The position numbers and the translations under genes were made by a program. Below are positions 54,251 through 63,952 of a stretch of DNA of 64,000 bases, one piece after another. The first letter of the stretch is position 1. Every line of letters begins with the position of its first letter. The stretch spans positions 58,707 through 122,706 of the forward strand of contig LSIG01000212.1 in NCBI GenBank assembly GCA_001556125.1, read 5' to 3'. The DNA comes from Rhizobiales bacterium CCH10-E5. GTDB lineage: Bacteria > Pseudomonadota > Alphaproteobacteria > Rhizobiales > Beijerinckiaceae. Below the pieces are notes generated by a model. That model saw nothing but the letters and a program-made list of their open reading frames with translations, ran no database searches and had not been told where the DNA came from.

Positions 54251-56800
54251 TCATTCGCCAGTGTCGATATCAACCTCAACTCCGACCGCGTTCATGATTT
54301 CGGCATGGAGATTGACATCCACTTCCGCGCGAAGCGTCACGATCAGCGCGTAGCGAACGCGGCGGTTTGCCCGCTCAAGCTTCGGCTTCTCCCGCCACCA
54401 TCCGCCCACCGGATAGATCCCGATACCGTGGCGGTTCGCAAGGTCGGCCGCCGTTCCCCGCCAGACATCCGCGTGCAGTGAGCCGCGGTCCCGAAGCCGC
54501 GGTCCAAGTACCCAGCCGTCGTCGTTGCCGCCGCCGGCCACCTGCTCGTCTTCTTCACGCGCGGCTGCATTCACGCGACGACGGAAGCGATCGAAGCTCT
54601 CTTCCGCCCGTTTGACGGCAAAACGCAGACCGTGTCCCGCGTAGCGGTGACGCCTCGTCCAGCCACGCTCGCCCGGATTGGGCTCAATGAAGTAGCTGAG
54701 CGTTACGCGCATCTCGACCATCGTTTCGCCAACGGCGTTGAGCGCATCAGCCGGCCACGGCAGATCATGAAGGATCATGTCCCGGCTCTTTACGGAGGAG
54801 CCTTCGGCCTCATAGGGCTGCAGCTCTGACTCGATCACGAGCGTGACGTCATTGCTCAGACTCCGCAGCGCCCTTCCGAGATCGGGCTGGCCGTACCCGT
54901 AGCGGCGTAGCAGGAGACGCTGGTTTGACTGGTTGGGATTGGCCGGCAGCCGGGCAAGCATAGCCGGCGTCCAGCGGGCTGAGTGAACGATGAGCCCGCG
55001 CACAGTCTCGGGCCACAGGTCCGGTTGATCTGCGAAAATCATCGCAGCAACACGGGAGACGGCAGCTGTAGCAGCGCTCGTATCGCCCGTTACGGTGAAG
55101 GCCCGCTCCTCCGGCCGGTTGAACGTTGTCAGCAATGCAAGATCATCAAGATGATCAACGCTGCCGGTAGCTGGATCGATGCCGTGATTGCCTCCCTCGA
55201 ACACGACGTCCGGTTTGATTGGCCATTCCTGGTGCCATGGGAGGGAAGTGCGGCTGCACGGAGCAAGATCGCCGGCGGGTGCCATCACCTGCCACCCCGC
55301 GAAGGTCACATCTGTGATGGTGCATTTCTCGGTCATCGCGCCGACAGTTATCGCGTTCCACGCCTGCGCCGGGCTTTCGATGCCCGACACATCATTCTGG
55401 TCGAGATATTCAGTGGCAGGATAATAGGAGCCAATGTTCCCGGCGGAGATCACGATGAGGCGCTGATCGGTTCCCTCGCCATAGGCGAGATCATCGATCT
55501 TCGCAGACCATGATGACGGGCGGCCACGCCAGTAGTCTCCATCGCTGGTTACGGCAAGGCAGAAGGCACGCCGCCTGTCAGGCGCCTGGACCTCGGCCCG
55601 CGCCATGGCCGCCGCGGTGATATGTCCGTAAAGATCAGGATCGTTCGCCCCGTGGTCCGGTAATATCTTCACCGACTCGAGGCGATGAAAGAGCTCGAGC
55701 GGCCCATTGCCGACGATCGCGTCTGTGAGATCACCGTATAGCGCGATGCCGCTCATTTGCGTGCCGTGACCGCGCCACTGCGCGCCAACATCCTCGGCGT
55801 TCCAGTCCGCACGCCAGGCCTGATGGTCCTCCGGGTCAAGCGCCTGCGTGATCAGCGGATGCCGGATCGTGCTGCCGCTATCCAGAATACAGACGGCGGG
55901 CGCATTGCCGTCCGGTAAGACGAGGCGATCGGATAGCTCGTCTGACCATTCTGTCTGCTCCGCCCCGTCCATCTCCATGAACAGGGCCGGCGTATCGCGG
56001 GCAAGGCGGAGCTCTGCTATGGCGTCGGTATTTGCGACAATGCGGCCGAGCGCCTCCGGCGTCGCACGCGCCAGCAGGACCTCCCGTTCTGCGAATGTTA
56101 CCGTGTGCTCCTTGACGGGGATATTAAGCGCACCGGCTGCGTGCATGAAAGTGGCGCGCGCCCCGGTCCGCAGCCAGACTTCAAACCAGGTTTCCTGCCC
56201 CACTTGAGGAAACAGGCGCTGGTCGTCGGTGTACAGCGAAGCCGCCTGCGCGAGCCGCGCTGCCTCGATGGAGGCTACCAGAGCCTCGTTCTTCGGGCGG
56301 CGCGATTTCTCAATCGGGTTCCCGTTCTCATCGAGGCGGTTATTGCCGTTCTCGTCCTTCTCGTAGCGGACATTGTCCTCTTCGGCATAAGTCCGCACCT
56401 TGCCGAGATAATACTCGCGCTTTGATTCCGGGACGAACACGGTTGCCTGAATGATGTCCGGGTTCTCTCGCGAGGGCTTGGCCGCAACGAGTTCGATGCG
56501 GTCCTCGCCGCGCCGGTACTCGAGATTGTCGAGTACGGCCTGCTGGCTGCGCGGAACCTCAATCTCGAGATAGAAACCCGGCTTGCCTGCCGCGACCGCC
56601 GGATCGCGGGCTGCGATCTGCTCTTCGGCCGCAGCGACAGCCGTCGTGAGCATATCCTCGAGATGCTTTGCATGTTCGGCGCGATCGCGCGGCGGTGCAC
56701 CGCCGCCACCTCCGCCACTGCGAGGCGAGGTAAAGTCCTCCCTGTCTCCATGTCCCGGAAGATAGACGTGCGGAAGCTGGCGCTGTTCATCATCGACCAT
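54251..56800 (-). CDS. ietS: S8 (subtilisin-like) serine protease, IetS-type
   Basis: Large cytoplasmic subtilase of 849 aa without signal peptide. The catalytic triad is complete: Asp307 in AVCILDSGS, His345 in WRGHGTQMSG and Ser575 in VTGDTSAATAAV (GDTSA in place of the usual GTSMA). Residues 1-50 include a glycine-rich run after TSPRS; the C-terminal 200 residues are a beta-rich domain. The gene follows ietA by 12 bp. The pairing of an AAA+ ATPase with a large subtilase matches IetAS, first described as a toxin-antitoxin-like plasmid stability pair on Ti plasmids and later as an antiphage system. Confidence 0.88.
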   Translation of the reverse strand: MVDDEQRQLPHVYLPGHGDREDFTSPRSGGGGGGAPPRDRAEHAKHLEDMLTTAVAAAEEQIAARDPAVAAGKPGFYLEIEVPRSQQAVLDNLEYRRGEDRIELVAAKPSRENPDIIQATVFVPESKREYYLGKVRTYAEEDNVRYEKDENGNNRLDENGNPIEKSRRPKNEALVASIEAARLAQAASLYTDDQRLFPQVGQETWFEVWLRTGARATFMHAAGALNIPVKEHTVTFAEREVLLARATPEALGRIVANTDAIAELRLARDTPALFMEMDGAEQTEWSDELSDRLVLPDGNAPAVCILDSGSTIRHPLITQALDPEDHQAWRADWNAEDVGAQWRGHGTQMSGIALYGDLTDAIVGNGPLELFHRLESVKILPDHGANDPDLYGHITAAAMARAEVQAPDRRRAFCLAVTSDGDYWRGRPSSWSAKIDDLAYGEGTDQRLIVISAGNIGSYYPATEYLDQNDVSGIESPAQAWNAITVGAMTEKCTITDVTFAGWQVMAPAGDLAPCSRTSLPWHQEWPIKPDVVFEGGNHGIDPATGSVDHLDDLALLTTFNRPEERAFTVTGDTSAATAAVSRVAAMIFADQPDLWPETVRGLIVHSARWTPAMLARLPANPNQSNQRLLLRRYGYGQPDLGRALRSLSNDVTLVIESELQPYEAEGSSVKSRDMILHDLPWPADALNAVGETMVEMRVTLSYFIEPNPGERGWTRRHRYAGHGLRFAVKRAEESFDRFRRRVNAAAREEDEQVAGGGNDDGWVLGPRLRDRGSLHADVWRGTAADLANRHGIGIYPVGGWWREKPKLERANRRVRYALIVTLRAEVDVNLHAEIMNAVGVEVDIDTGE

Positions 56801-56812
56801 AGTCAGCGCCCT

Positions 56813-57790
56813 TTAGTGCGAGGTTGATGTTTTTCGTTCGCTGATCGCTGCCAGAAGGTCCTGCCGCGTCACTGTTGTGCGATCGTCAAGAATGGCGCCC
56901 TTGGCAGCCTCCTCTGCGGCCCGCGCAATTTCCGCCTGGCTGAGCCCTGCGCTTGCTTCAATGATTTCCTTCCAGCGCATGCCTTTGGTGTCAAAGCCTG
57001 AGAGCCGCGCTTTCAGAATACCGCCCGAAATATCGGGGGCCGGCAGATCATAATGAATGATGTCATCGAACCGGCGGAAAAGCGCCGGATCGAGCAGCTC
57101 CGGGTGATTGGTCGCTGCGATGATTAGGCTGTCTGTGTCATCCTTTTCCAGGAACTGGAGAAACGAATTCAGCACGCGCCGTATTTCACCAACATCGTTC
57201 CGCTCGGCCCTTCGGGCACCGATTGCATCGAATTCGTCGAAGAAGTAGACGCCGCGCGTCTCGGCCATAGCGTCGAACACCTGGCGCAGCTTCGAGGCCG
57301 TCTCGCCCATAAAGCGCGTGATCAGCGACTCAAATACCACCGTGAAGAGCGGCAGCGTCAGTTCGCCCGCTAGCGCTGCCGCGGTCATCGTTTTCCCAGA
57401 ACCGGGCGGTCCAACGAGCAGAATCTTACGCCGTGGCCGTAGCCCGTGCTCCAGCAGACGGTGATGCTGACGCTGCTCGGTGATGATCCGCTTCAGACGC
57501 TGCGACAGCGCCTCCGGCAACACCATGCTCGAAAGCCGCGTGTCCGAGTAGCTGGCGGAAATCAGTGCCGCGAGATCGCCTTTCGGCTGGGCAAGCGGAA
57601 CGGGCCGGTTACTCCTTGTAGCCTTGCGCGTGCGCGCCTCGTCGACAACGTCGCGCAGCTGCTGCGCAAGCGTGCCATGGCCAAGCCGCGCCTCATGCGC
57701 AGCGACCTGCATCGCCACGGACAGAAACTGCTCGTTGTCGCCATCGATATGGCTGCGCAGTAAGGCTATGAGGTGCTTCGCCGCGGTCAT
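56813..57790 (-). CDS. ietA: AAA+ ATPase, IetA-type
   Basis: AAA+ ATPase of 325 aa. Residues about 1-60 form the helical N-terminal domain seen in IetA-like proteins (LIALLRSHIDGDNEQFLSVA). Walker A is GPPGSGKT (about 125-132), Walker B YFFDEFDAIG, sensor 1 in IIAATNHPE and the arginine finger region in ALFRRFDD. The start at 57790 (MTAAKHL) fits the domain; a GTG at 57814 is the alternative. In pTi IetAS the ATPase is thought to restrain or direct the protease. It has its own AT-rich promoter region. Confidence 0.87.
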   Translation of the reverse strand: MTAAKHLIALLRSHIDGDNEQFLSVAMQVAAHEARLGHGTLAQQLRDVVDEARTRKATRSNRPVPLAQPKGDLAALISASYSDTRLSSMVLPEALSQRLKRIITEQRQHHRLLEHGLRPRRKILLVGPPGSGKTMTAAALAGELTLPLFTVVFESLITRFMGETASKLRQVFDAMAETRGVYFFDEFDAIGARRAERNDVGEIRRVLNSFLQFLEKDDTDSLIIAATNHPELLDPALFRRFDDIIHYDLPAPDISGGILKARLSGFDTKGMRWKEIIEASAGLSQAEIARAAEEAAKGAILDDRTTVTRQDLLAAISERKTSTSH

Positions 57791-57918
57791 CTTCCCTACT
57801 CTGGCCGGCTCCACTGGTTCGCGCGCCTGCCCAGGCTTCTCTTACACCGACTCGCAAGGGGCGTGCACCCGTTTCAGGATAACATCTACAACAAGCAAGA
57901 GCAATCATTCTGGCAATT

Positions 57919-57946
57919 ATGATAGATAACTCCAGATTAATATCAA
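57919..57946 (-). promoter_or_regulatory. Predicted sigma70-type promoter of ietAS
   Basis: On the minus strand, TTGATA (57946-57941) and TATCAT (57924-57919) are spaced by 16 bp, each one base from consensus. The pair lies just after the stop of the upstream gene in an AT-rich 169-bp gap and about 130 bp upstream of the ietA start. Confidence 0.6.
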
Positions 57947-57959
57947 GCATTTCTGGCGC

Positions 57960-60236
57960 TTACAAACCCCCTCCAGCAGAACTGCGACCCAGAGATATAA
58001 TACCATTCAGCTCTTCATCGGGCGCAATGAACTCCTGCTCTCGTGCTTCCTGATAGGAAATCCATCGGAATCCACCATTTTCAACGCGATTGAAGACGTA
58101 AATACTTGTCTCCTGCGGCTGTTGAGGTGGTCCAAGGCGGAAGAATGGAAGCGCCCGGCACATCGTGCGGGAATCGACCCCCCAAAAGGCCAGTGCGCCA
58201 GTCTTCACTTGCCTGTCGAGTTCCACCTGCCTCGCTCCGAACGTTGGGTCGCTGCCGGAGAGCAGGTCCACCTTGAATCTCAGCCCGGTGTCTGTCACCT
58301 CGGCCATGCCCGGCCGGACCAGCTGGACACTGCGCAGCAACGAGGACGTCGCCTCGTAAAGATCACGCACCTGCTGCTGCAGTTCGCGCTCAAGGCGCTC
58401 GGCATCGCTCGTTTTCAAATGCCCCCCGTGGCCCTTCCAGCTGTTGCGAAAGCGCCGTGCTACATCCAGCGGTTCGGTCGCTTTGCCAAGGCCGGCAAGC
58501 GTGCTTGCAATCTGCACCAGCTCAGGACCGCCGGTCTCGATCGCGGCCGTCCTCAGCTCCTTGTCGCTCGTAATGCGCGCCGTATCCTTCAGACTCGCCC
58601 CTGCAAGGCCGATCCAGAACCCGAAATCCGCGCGCTCGATGCCCGCGCTCCCGGCAGGATGAAGCCACTTGGCGAGTACCTCCGGCCAGTCCTGCCGCAA
58701 CGCTTTGACATGGCTGGCGCCGACCGCAGCGAGGTAGACGGCGAACATCTCGAAGAAATGCAGCAGCGTTTCGAGCCGCTCCTTCGGCTCGGTCGAGACC
58801 TGGTAACGCCGATAGATCGTGGCCAGCGGGTAAGGCAGCTCGCGCCACCAGTCGGCAATCCGCCGTTCGATATCGAGCACCGCCTTGAGAGCATCGACCC
58901 GCTCGGCTGTCTCGGAAACTGCGGTCCAATCCTGCTCGAGCGTAGCCTGCATGTCGCGAAACGCGGCCTGCAGAAGGCCGATGTCGCTGTCGACCCGGGC
59001 GATCCGCTCCTGTGTCGGGAGATTGGGAATGGGAAGCTCTAATGAAAGCAGCGCGTCGACGCCTATACGCTGGATAGTTGCTCCGCTCGCAATCCCGCTC
59101 CGCAGCTGCTGGCCGTATGGGCCGTTCAGCAGCTGCGCGAGAAAACGGGGGTTTGCCTGCTTCCCGTCAATGATGAGGCGATAGACCGAACGCGGCTTGA
59201 CCGTCTGTTCTTCGAGATCGGCCGTGACGCGGCTGCCGGCATATTCAGGCACAAAAAGCAGCGCCGTTCCCTTGAAGTCATCCGGCAGCGGACGGTCGGC
59301 GCGTTCCACCCGCTCATCGGCAAGCAGGGAGCGGACCGTCTTCAGCTCGTGCCGTCCCCGCGGTGTCAATCTACGGATCAGACGCTCATGCTCGAGATCC
59401 ATGAAGCTGCGCTGATCGTCTACGGCGAGCCACGCCCAGACAGCGCCAGGCTTTTTGACCGGCCCTGTCTTTAGAGCCGAGACGATAGAAGCTACGTCTT
59501 CCTGTGCGCGAAGGCCGCCGACGAATTTTTGTTTCTGCTTTTGCCGGCGGAATACGATCAGCGTGCCTTCGATATTGGTGCCCGCCAGCGCGCCTGGGGC
59601 CAAGTCGATCACGGCGGCAACATGGAGTCCTTTCTCCGCCAGCGCCGGAAAGGTGCCTCGCGCCGCGCGGCTGAACAGGACGCCGCGCGGCGTGACCCAG
59701 CAAAGGACGCCGTCATCGGCAAGTGCTGGCGCAAGGCCGGAGACAACCTCGCTGCCGAACCCGTCACCGCCATTGGTTCGCATTCCGAACGGCGGCGCAC
59801 AGATGATCGCGCCGAACCGATCATCGGCAGGCATGACAGGCATGCCGGCAGAGACGGTAGCCGGCGTACCCGCCAGGAGGATGTTCAGCGCCTCCGCGAA
59901 CTGGGCGTCCCGCGCGAACACAGAAAGCTGAGCACGGCCTGTCGCCGCAAGCTCTGTGGTCAACAACCTGTTATCGGCCGTGAACTCCAGCACACGAGAT
60001 GGCTTCTGACCGGCTGCCAGTGAGCAAACGAGAGAGGCCAGCGTTCCCTCGAGTGGCCCATCTGCGCCGCTGTAATAGTGGCGCGCGTGCTTACGTACGG
60101 CAGCGAGTGCCTCAGTGAGACCTAGTCCCGCCTCGCGAGCATGACGTGCGACCTCGACGGCGTTCAAAAGGCGGCCGGAAGTGCGCGCAGAATCAAGCGC
60201 GGCAAAGAGCTTCTTTTGAGCGGCCTCGCCGTTCAT
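57960..60236 (-). CDS. Degenerate N6-methyltransferase-like/HsdS-like protein with HEPN-type motif
   Basis: Protein of 758 aa in an operon with hsdR. Residues about 1-235 resemble a type I N6-adenine methyltransferase, but motif I is VLEFTADNRLL without the glycine loop and motif IV is APPF (147-150) instead of NPPF/NPPY, so methylation activity is doubtful. Residues about 345-430 resemble an HsdS target-recognition segment (LELPIPNLPTQERIARVD). Residues about 460-640 are helical and contain RNSWKGH (Arg597 to His603), fitting the HEPN ribonuclease motif RN-x4-H. The last 110 residues are unassigned. A strong GAGGA site precedes the ATG, 12 bp after the hsdR stop. The HEPN call is inference. 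Confidence 0.7.
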   Translation of the reverse strand: MNGEAAQKKLFAALDSARTSGRLLNAVEVARHAREAGLGLTEALAAVRKHARHYYSGADGPLEGTLASLVCSLAAGQKPSRVLEFTADNRLLTTELAATGRAQLSVFARDAQFAEALNILLAGTPATVSAGMPVMPADDRFGAIICAPPFGMRTNGGDGFGSEVVSGLAPALADDGVLCWVTPRGVLFSRAARGTFPALAEKGLHVAAVIDLAPGALAGTNIEGTLIVFRRQKQKQKFVGGLRAQEDVASIVSALKTGPVKKPGAVWAWLAVDDQRSFMDLEHERLIRRLTPRGRHELKTVRSLLADERVERADRPLPDDFKGTALLFVPEYAGSRVTADLEEQTVKPRSVYRLIIDGKQANPRFLAQLLNGPYGQQLRSGIASGATIQRIGVDALLSLELPIPNLPTQERIARVDSDIGLLQAAFRDMQATLEQDWTAVSETAERVDALKAVLDIERRIADWWRELPYPLATIYRRYQVSTEPKERLETLLHFFEMFAVYLAAVGASHVKALRQDWPEVLAKWLHPAGSAGIERADFGFWIGLAGASLKDTARITSDKELRTAAIETGGPELVQIASTLAGLGKATEPLDVARRFRNSWKGHGGHLKTSDAERLERELQQQVRDLYEATSSLLRSVQLVRPGMAEVTDTGLRFKVDLLSGSDPTFGARQVELDRQVKTGALAFWGVDSRTMCRALPFFRLGPPQQPQETSIYVFNRVENGGFRWISYQEAREQEFIAPDEELNGIISLGRSSAGGGL

Positions 60237-60248
60237 CCGGTTTCCTCG

Positions 60249-63248
60249 CTACGTTCTGGTCTCGCGCGTCTCGCGTAACGCGCGGTTGAAGAAGTGCCGT
60301 GTCGCCTGCTCTCTCGCCTGCGCATCCGTCAGCACGATGTTCCGCATCTCGTTGTCACGCTGGAACATCCGGATCGCGCCCTGGAAGAAGGCATTCCGGA
60401 AGGCGGCATAGACGACATCAGGGGGATTGTTGCGGAGCATCTCGGTCATGTCCTCGGTGAGGACCTCGTGGGTGACCTGCTCGAAGCGGATCATGTCTGC
60501 TTCGGTGAACTCGGTGCCGTGCCGGTCATTGAAGGCCTTCACGATCTCGGAAAGCTCGCGCCTCTCGTCTTCGGTGTAGGGATTGGCGCCAAAGCCGCTG
60601 ATCGCCTGCAGCGGATCGCTCTCGCCCGGAGACAGGGCGGCGCTGCCCTCTTCCTTCTGCACGACCTTGAAGGCCTGAAGGCGGAGCATCTCGTCCGTGA
60701 TCTCTATCTCGGGCGGCAGCTGCCGGTTCGGAAGCAGGCGCGAAAGCCACGACGCATAGGAATAGAGTTTTTCCAGCCAGGTATCCTCGAGCCGGATGAC
60801 CTGCGCGACGAAGCTGTAGAAGCGCATATAGCTCCGAAGCAGTTGCCGGAACTCCTCCTGCTGGCCGTCGTCATCCTCCGCCTCGAACCGCGCCACCGCG
60901 TGACGGACAAGCCCTTCAAGCCTTGCGCGGTCGCTGCTATCGAGCGGGCCTTTGTAGAAGGTTTCGGCGAACCGCTCGATCTCGGCCCTATCGAGATAGC
61001 CGAACTGCAGCAGGCGCCCTTCGAGCTCATAAACCTGATTAGGGTCTGACAATGCCTCGAGACTCGTCGCCTCAAAGTACGGCCGGAACGCCGCCTGAAT
61101 GTCCTCCATGGTGTTCTGAAAATCGAGGATGTAGGTCCGCTCCTTCCCGGCCTTCGTCCGGTTCAGGCGGGAGAGCGTCTGCACGGCCTGCAGCCCGGCA
61201 AGCTTGCGGTCGATATACATCGCGCAGAGCTTCGGCTGGTCGAAGCCGGTCTGGTACTTCTCCGCGACGATCAGGATCTGGTAGGTGTCGGGATAAGGCG
61301 TGCCGTCGGGCTTGAACCCGTCAAGGCGCCCCGGCAGCTCGGTGTCGGCGAAGCCGTTCACCTCAGCTTCGGTGTAGGTCTCCCCGTCCACCTTCAGGTC
61401 GCCAGAGAACGCGACAAGCGCCTTCAGGTCGGCGTAGCCCCTCGATTTGATGTAATCCCGCACGCCGAAGAAATAGCGCAGCGCATGCTCGCGGCTCTGC
61501 GTCACGATCATCGCCTTCGCCTGCCCTCCGAGCTCGCCGATGACATGGCGCCGGAAGTGCTCGACGATCACCTCGACCTTCTGCCCTATGGCCGTGGGAT
61601 GCAAGGAGGCGAACCGGGCAACGCTACGCTGGCCGCGCCGACCGCTCAGTTCCGGGTCGTCCTCGATCGCTTTCTCGAGCTGGTAATAGGCCTTGTAGGT
61701 CATGTAGTTCTGGAGCACGTCCAGAATGAAGCCTTCCTCGATCGCCTGCCGCATCGAGTAGAGATGGAACGGGTGCGGCAGGCCATCCGGCCCTTTCACG
61801 CCAAACCGCTCCAGCGTCACGTTCCGCGGCGTCGCGGTGAATGCAAAAAAGCTGATATTTGCCTGCGGTCCGCGCTGCTTCTGATACTCGGCGATGATGT
61901 CCTCGATGTCATCGCTCGAGGTCGCCTCGCGGGTCAGCGCTTCCGTCATCGCCTGAGCGGACTTGCCGGACTGGCTGCCATGCGCCTCGTCGACAATGAC
62001 GGCAAACCGCCGTTTCCCCTGCCCGGAAATCTCTTTCAGGTGCTCTGTCGAAAATTTCTGAATCGTCGTGACGATGATGCGGGCACCCTTGGCGATCGCG
62101 TCTTTTAGCTGGCGCGATGTGCCATCGATCTTCTTAACCACGCCCTGCGTCTGCTCGAACTGCGCAACTGTGTTCTGGAGCTGCCGGTCGAGCACAATCC
62201 GGTCCGTTACGATGATCGCGGTGTTGAATACCTGCTGGTCATTCTCATCGTGCAGGTTGATGGCGTGGTGTGCCGCCCAGCCAATTGTGTTCGATTTGCC
62301 GGACCCGGCGGAGTGCTGGATCAGGTAATTGTGCCCCGGCCCGAATGTCCGCGCATGGGCCATGATCCGGCGCACGGCGTCGAGCTGCTGGAACCGCGGG
62401 AAGATCATCGTCTCTTCCCGCTCGTTGCTCTCAAGATGCATGAAGCGCCCGATGACATCGAGCAGCACTTCCCGCGAGAAGATGGCCTTGCCCCATTCGC
62501 CATCGCGGTACAGGTAGGCGACCCGGAACTCGTCCTCGATCTCCTCGTTGCCGGCGCCACCGCTCCGGCCGCGGTTGAACGGCAGAAAGCGCGTCTTGCC
62601 GTTGGCAAGGCGGGTCGTCATGGAGACGTTGTCTTCATCGAGCGCAAAGTGAACGAGCGCGCCGCGCTTGAAGGTCAGCAGCGGCTCTCCCGCAGGCGAG
62701 CGGTCCGACCGGTACTGCCGCTCGGCATGCCTGAAGGTCGAGCCGGTCAGGAGGTTCTTGATCTCGAGCGTAGCGACGGGGATGCCGTTCACGAACAGCA
62801 CCACATCGATCGCGTTCTCTGATTTGAGGCTGTAGCGCACCTGCCGCATGACGGACAGGATATTCGCCTCGTATTCCTGAACACGCTTCGGCTCCAGCGC
62901 GCTCGCCGGCCGAAAGTAACACGGCGAGAACTTGATGCCGGGAATCATTTTGATGCCCGCTCGCAGCACGTCAAGCGTCGAACGAGTCTTCAGCGCCTTC
63001 TCGAGATTCTTGAACAGCTCGGCCTCTGCCGAACCCGAGTAATGCGCCTCGAGCTTCGCCCATTCATCGGGCTGCGTTTCCCGGAGGAATCGCACCACAA
63101 GCTCGCGGTCGAGGGCGGATGCCCGATCAAGGCTTTCCGGCGCGCGCAGCACATATCCCTGGCCCGCGATCAGCTGGCTGACCAGGTGATCTTCAAGCAC
63201 GATCTCCTTGTGAATGGATGCGCCGCTGCGCGTGCTCTGGTCGTTCAT
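60249..63248 (-). CDS. hsdR: Type I restriction endonuclease subunit R
   Basis: Large motor/nuclease subunit of 999 aa. The N-terminal PD-(D/E)xK nuclease is intact: Asp148 in AIDVV and Glu162-x-Lys164 in LEIKN. The helicase/translocase domains show Walker A SAGSGKS (313-319), DEAH (420-423), FTATP and the motif VI region QTLSRLNRT. The start at 63248 (MNDQST) overlaps the upstream gene's stop in an ATGA. Such subunits normally need HsdM and HsdS to bind and modify DNA; the only partner visible is the degenerate protein downstream. Confidence 0.92.
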   Translation of the reverse strand: MNDQSTRSGASIHKEIVLEDHLVSQLIAGQGYVLRAPESLDRASALDRELVVRFLRETQPDEWAKLEAHYSGSAEAELFKNLEKALKTRSTLDVLRAGIKMIPGIKFSPCYFRPASALEPKRVQEYEANILSVMRQVRYSLKSENAIDVVLFVNGIPVATLEIKNLLTGSTFRHAERQYRSDRSPAGEPLLTFKRGALVHFALDEDNVSMTTRLANGKTRFLPFNRGRSGGAGNEEIEDEFRVAYLYRDGEWGKAIFSREVLLDVIGRFMHLESNEREETMIFPRFQQLDAVRRIMAHARTFGPGHNYLIQHSAGSGKSNTIGWAAHHAINLHDENDQQVFNTAIIVTDRIVLDRQLQNTVAQFEQTQGVVKKIDGTSRQLKDAIAKGARIIVTTIQKFSTEHLKEISGQGKRRFAVIVDEAHGSQSGKSAQAMTEALTREATSSDDIEDIIAEYQKQRGPQANISFFAFTATPRNVTLERFGVKGPDGLPHPFHLYSMRQAIEEGFILDVLQNYMTYKAYYQLEKAIEDDPELSGRRGQRSVARFASLHPTAIGQKVEVIVEHFRRHVIGELGGQAKAMIVTQSREHALRYFFGVRDYIKSRGYADLKALVAFSGDLKVDGETYTEAEVNGFADTELPGRLDGFKPDGTPYPDTYQILIVAEKYQTGFDQPKLCAMYIDRKLAGLQAVQTLSRLNRTKAGKERTYILDFQNTMEDIQAAFRPYFEATSLEALSDPNQVYELEGRLLQFGYLDRAEIERFAETFYKGPLDSSDRARLEGLVRHAVARFEAEDDDGQQEEFRQLLRSYMRFYSFVAQVIRLEDTWLEKLYSYASWLSRLLPNRQLPPEIEITDEMLRLQAFKVVQKEEGSAALSPGESDPLQAISGFGANPYTEDERRELSEIVKAFNDRHGTEFTEADMIRFEQVTHEVLTEDMTEMLRNNPPDVVYAAFRNAFFQGAIRMFQRDNEMRNIVLTDAQAREQATRHFFNRALRETRETRT

Positions 63249-63952
63249 TTCGGGACCTCGCTCAGCAGTGCCGCCGGGTCCCACACACGTTCGGCCAGCA
63301 TCCGGTAAAGCTGCCCGCGCTCCTCGATGTCCGCCTTCTTGAACTCCGGATGCGCCCGGAACGGCAGCTTGCCTTCGTTCACCAATCGCAGGAAACCGGG
63401 GTTGTGGGTGTAACAGTCCGGGTGGAGCGAATGCGCGAGCAGGTTCTGTGACCGGTAGTGCTTCAGCTTCTCCTGATACGGCAGGTCGCCGTAGCTGGCA
63501 TTGAAGGACTTCGGCAGCAGCAGCAGCCCGCCGATCCGGTTGCGGTGTTCCGCGAAGTCGGATGGATGCGAGAACTCGTCCGTGTGCCGCTCGGGATGGT
63601 CGGCCCAGATATGCTCGACCTCGTAGCGGCCCGGCCCGTCGGCAATGTACTCCTGATAGCGGGAGCTCTGCCCCGACTGGGTTTCGACGTAGTCGGTCAG
63701 GCGCGCCAGTAGCCGGTGGATCGCATAGCGGTTCTGCTGGTGGACGCGCAGCCGCTCATTGCTGGCGAACTTTTCCGTCTCATCCTGCAGCTGTTTGACC
63801 AGACGCACAGCGAGCGGTCCCGCCGCGAGCCCGCGGATGTCCCGCATGATCAGGAACATCGCGTACTGCATGGTCGAGTAGGCGATGCTGCGGAAATTCC
63901 AAAGGCGCCAGGCGAGCAGCACATCCACGAAGCGCGCGACGATCCGGGACTG
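63245..63952 (-). pseudogene. 5'-truncated DUF262/DUF1524 (GmrSD-like) nuclease gene
   Basis: C-terminal part of a DUF262/DUF1524 protein. The DUF1524 HNH-type site is present: VEHIWADHPERH, then NRIGGLLLLPKSFN. The first readable residues (RIVARFVDVLLAWRLWNFRS) look like the middle of the family's domain, not an N-terminus, and an in-frame TGA lies at 63953-63955. A GTG at 63928 could still give 227 aa. The break coincides with a sequence resembling an IS terminus, so the gene is probably cut. Its stop overlaps the hsdR start, and it would have been the first or an early gene of that operon. Confidence 0.6.

Noticed and set aside
54367..56425. Plus-strand open frames within the ietS region
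   Set aside because: They are antisense shadows; the minus-strand frame carries the complete subtilase triad.
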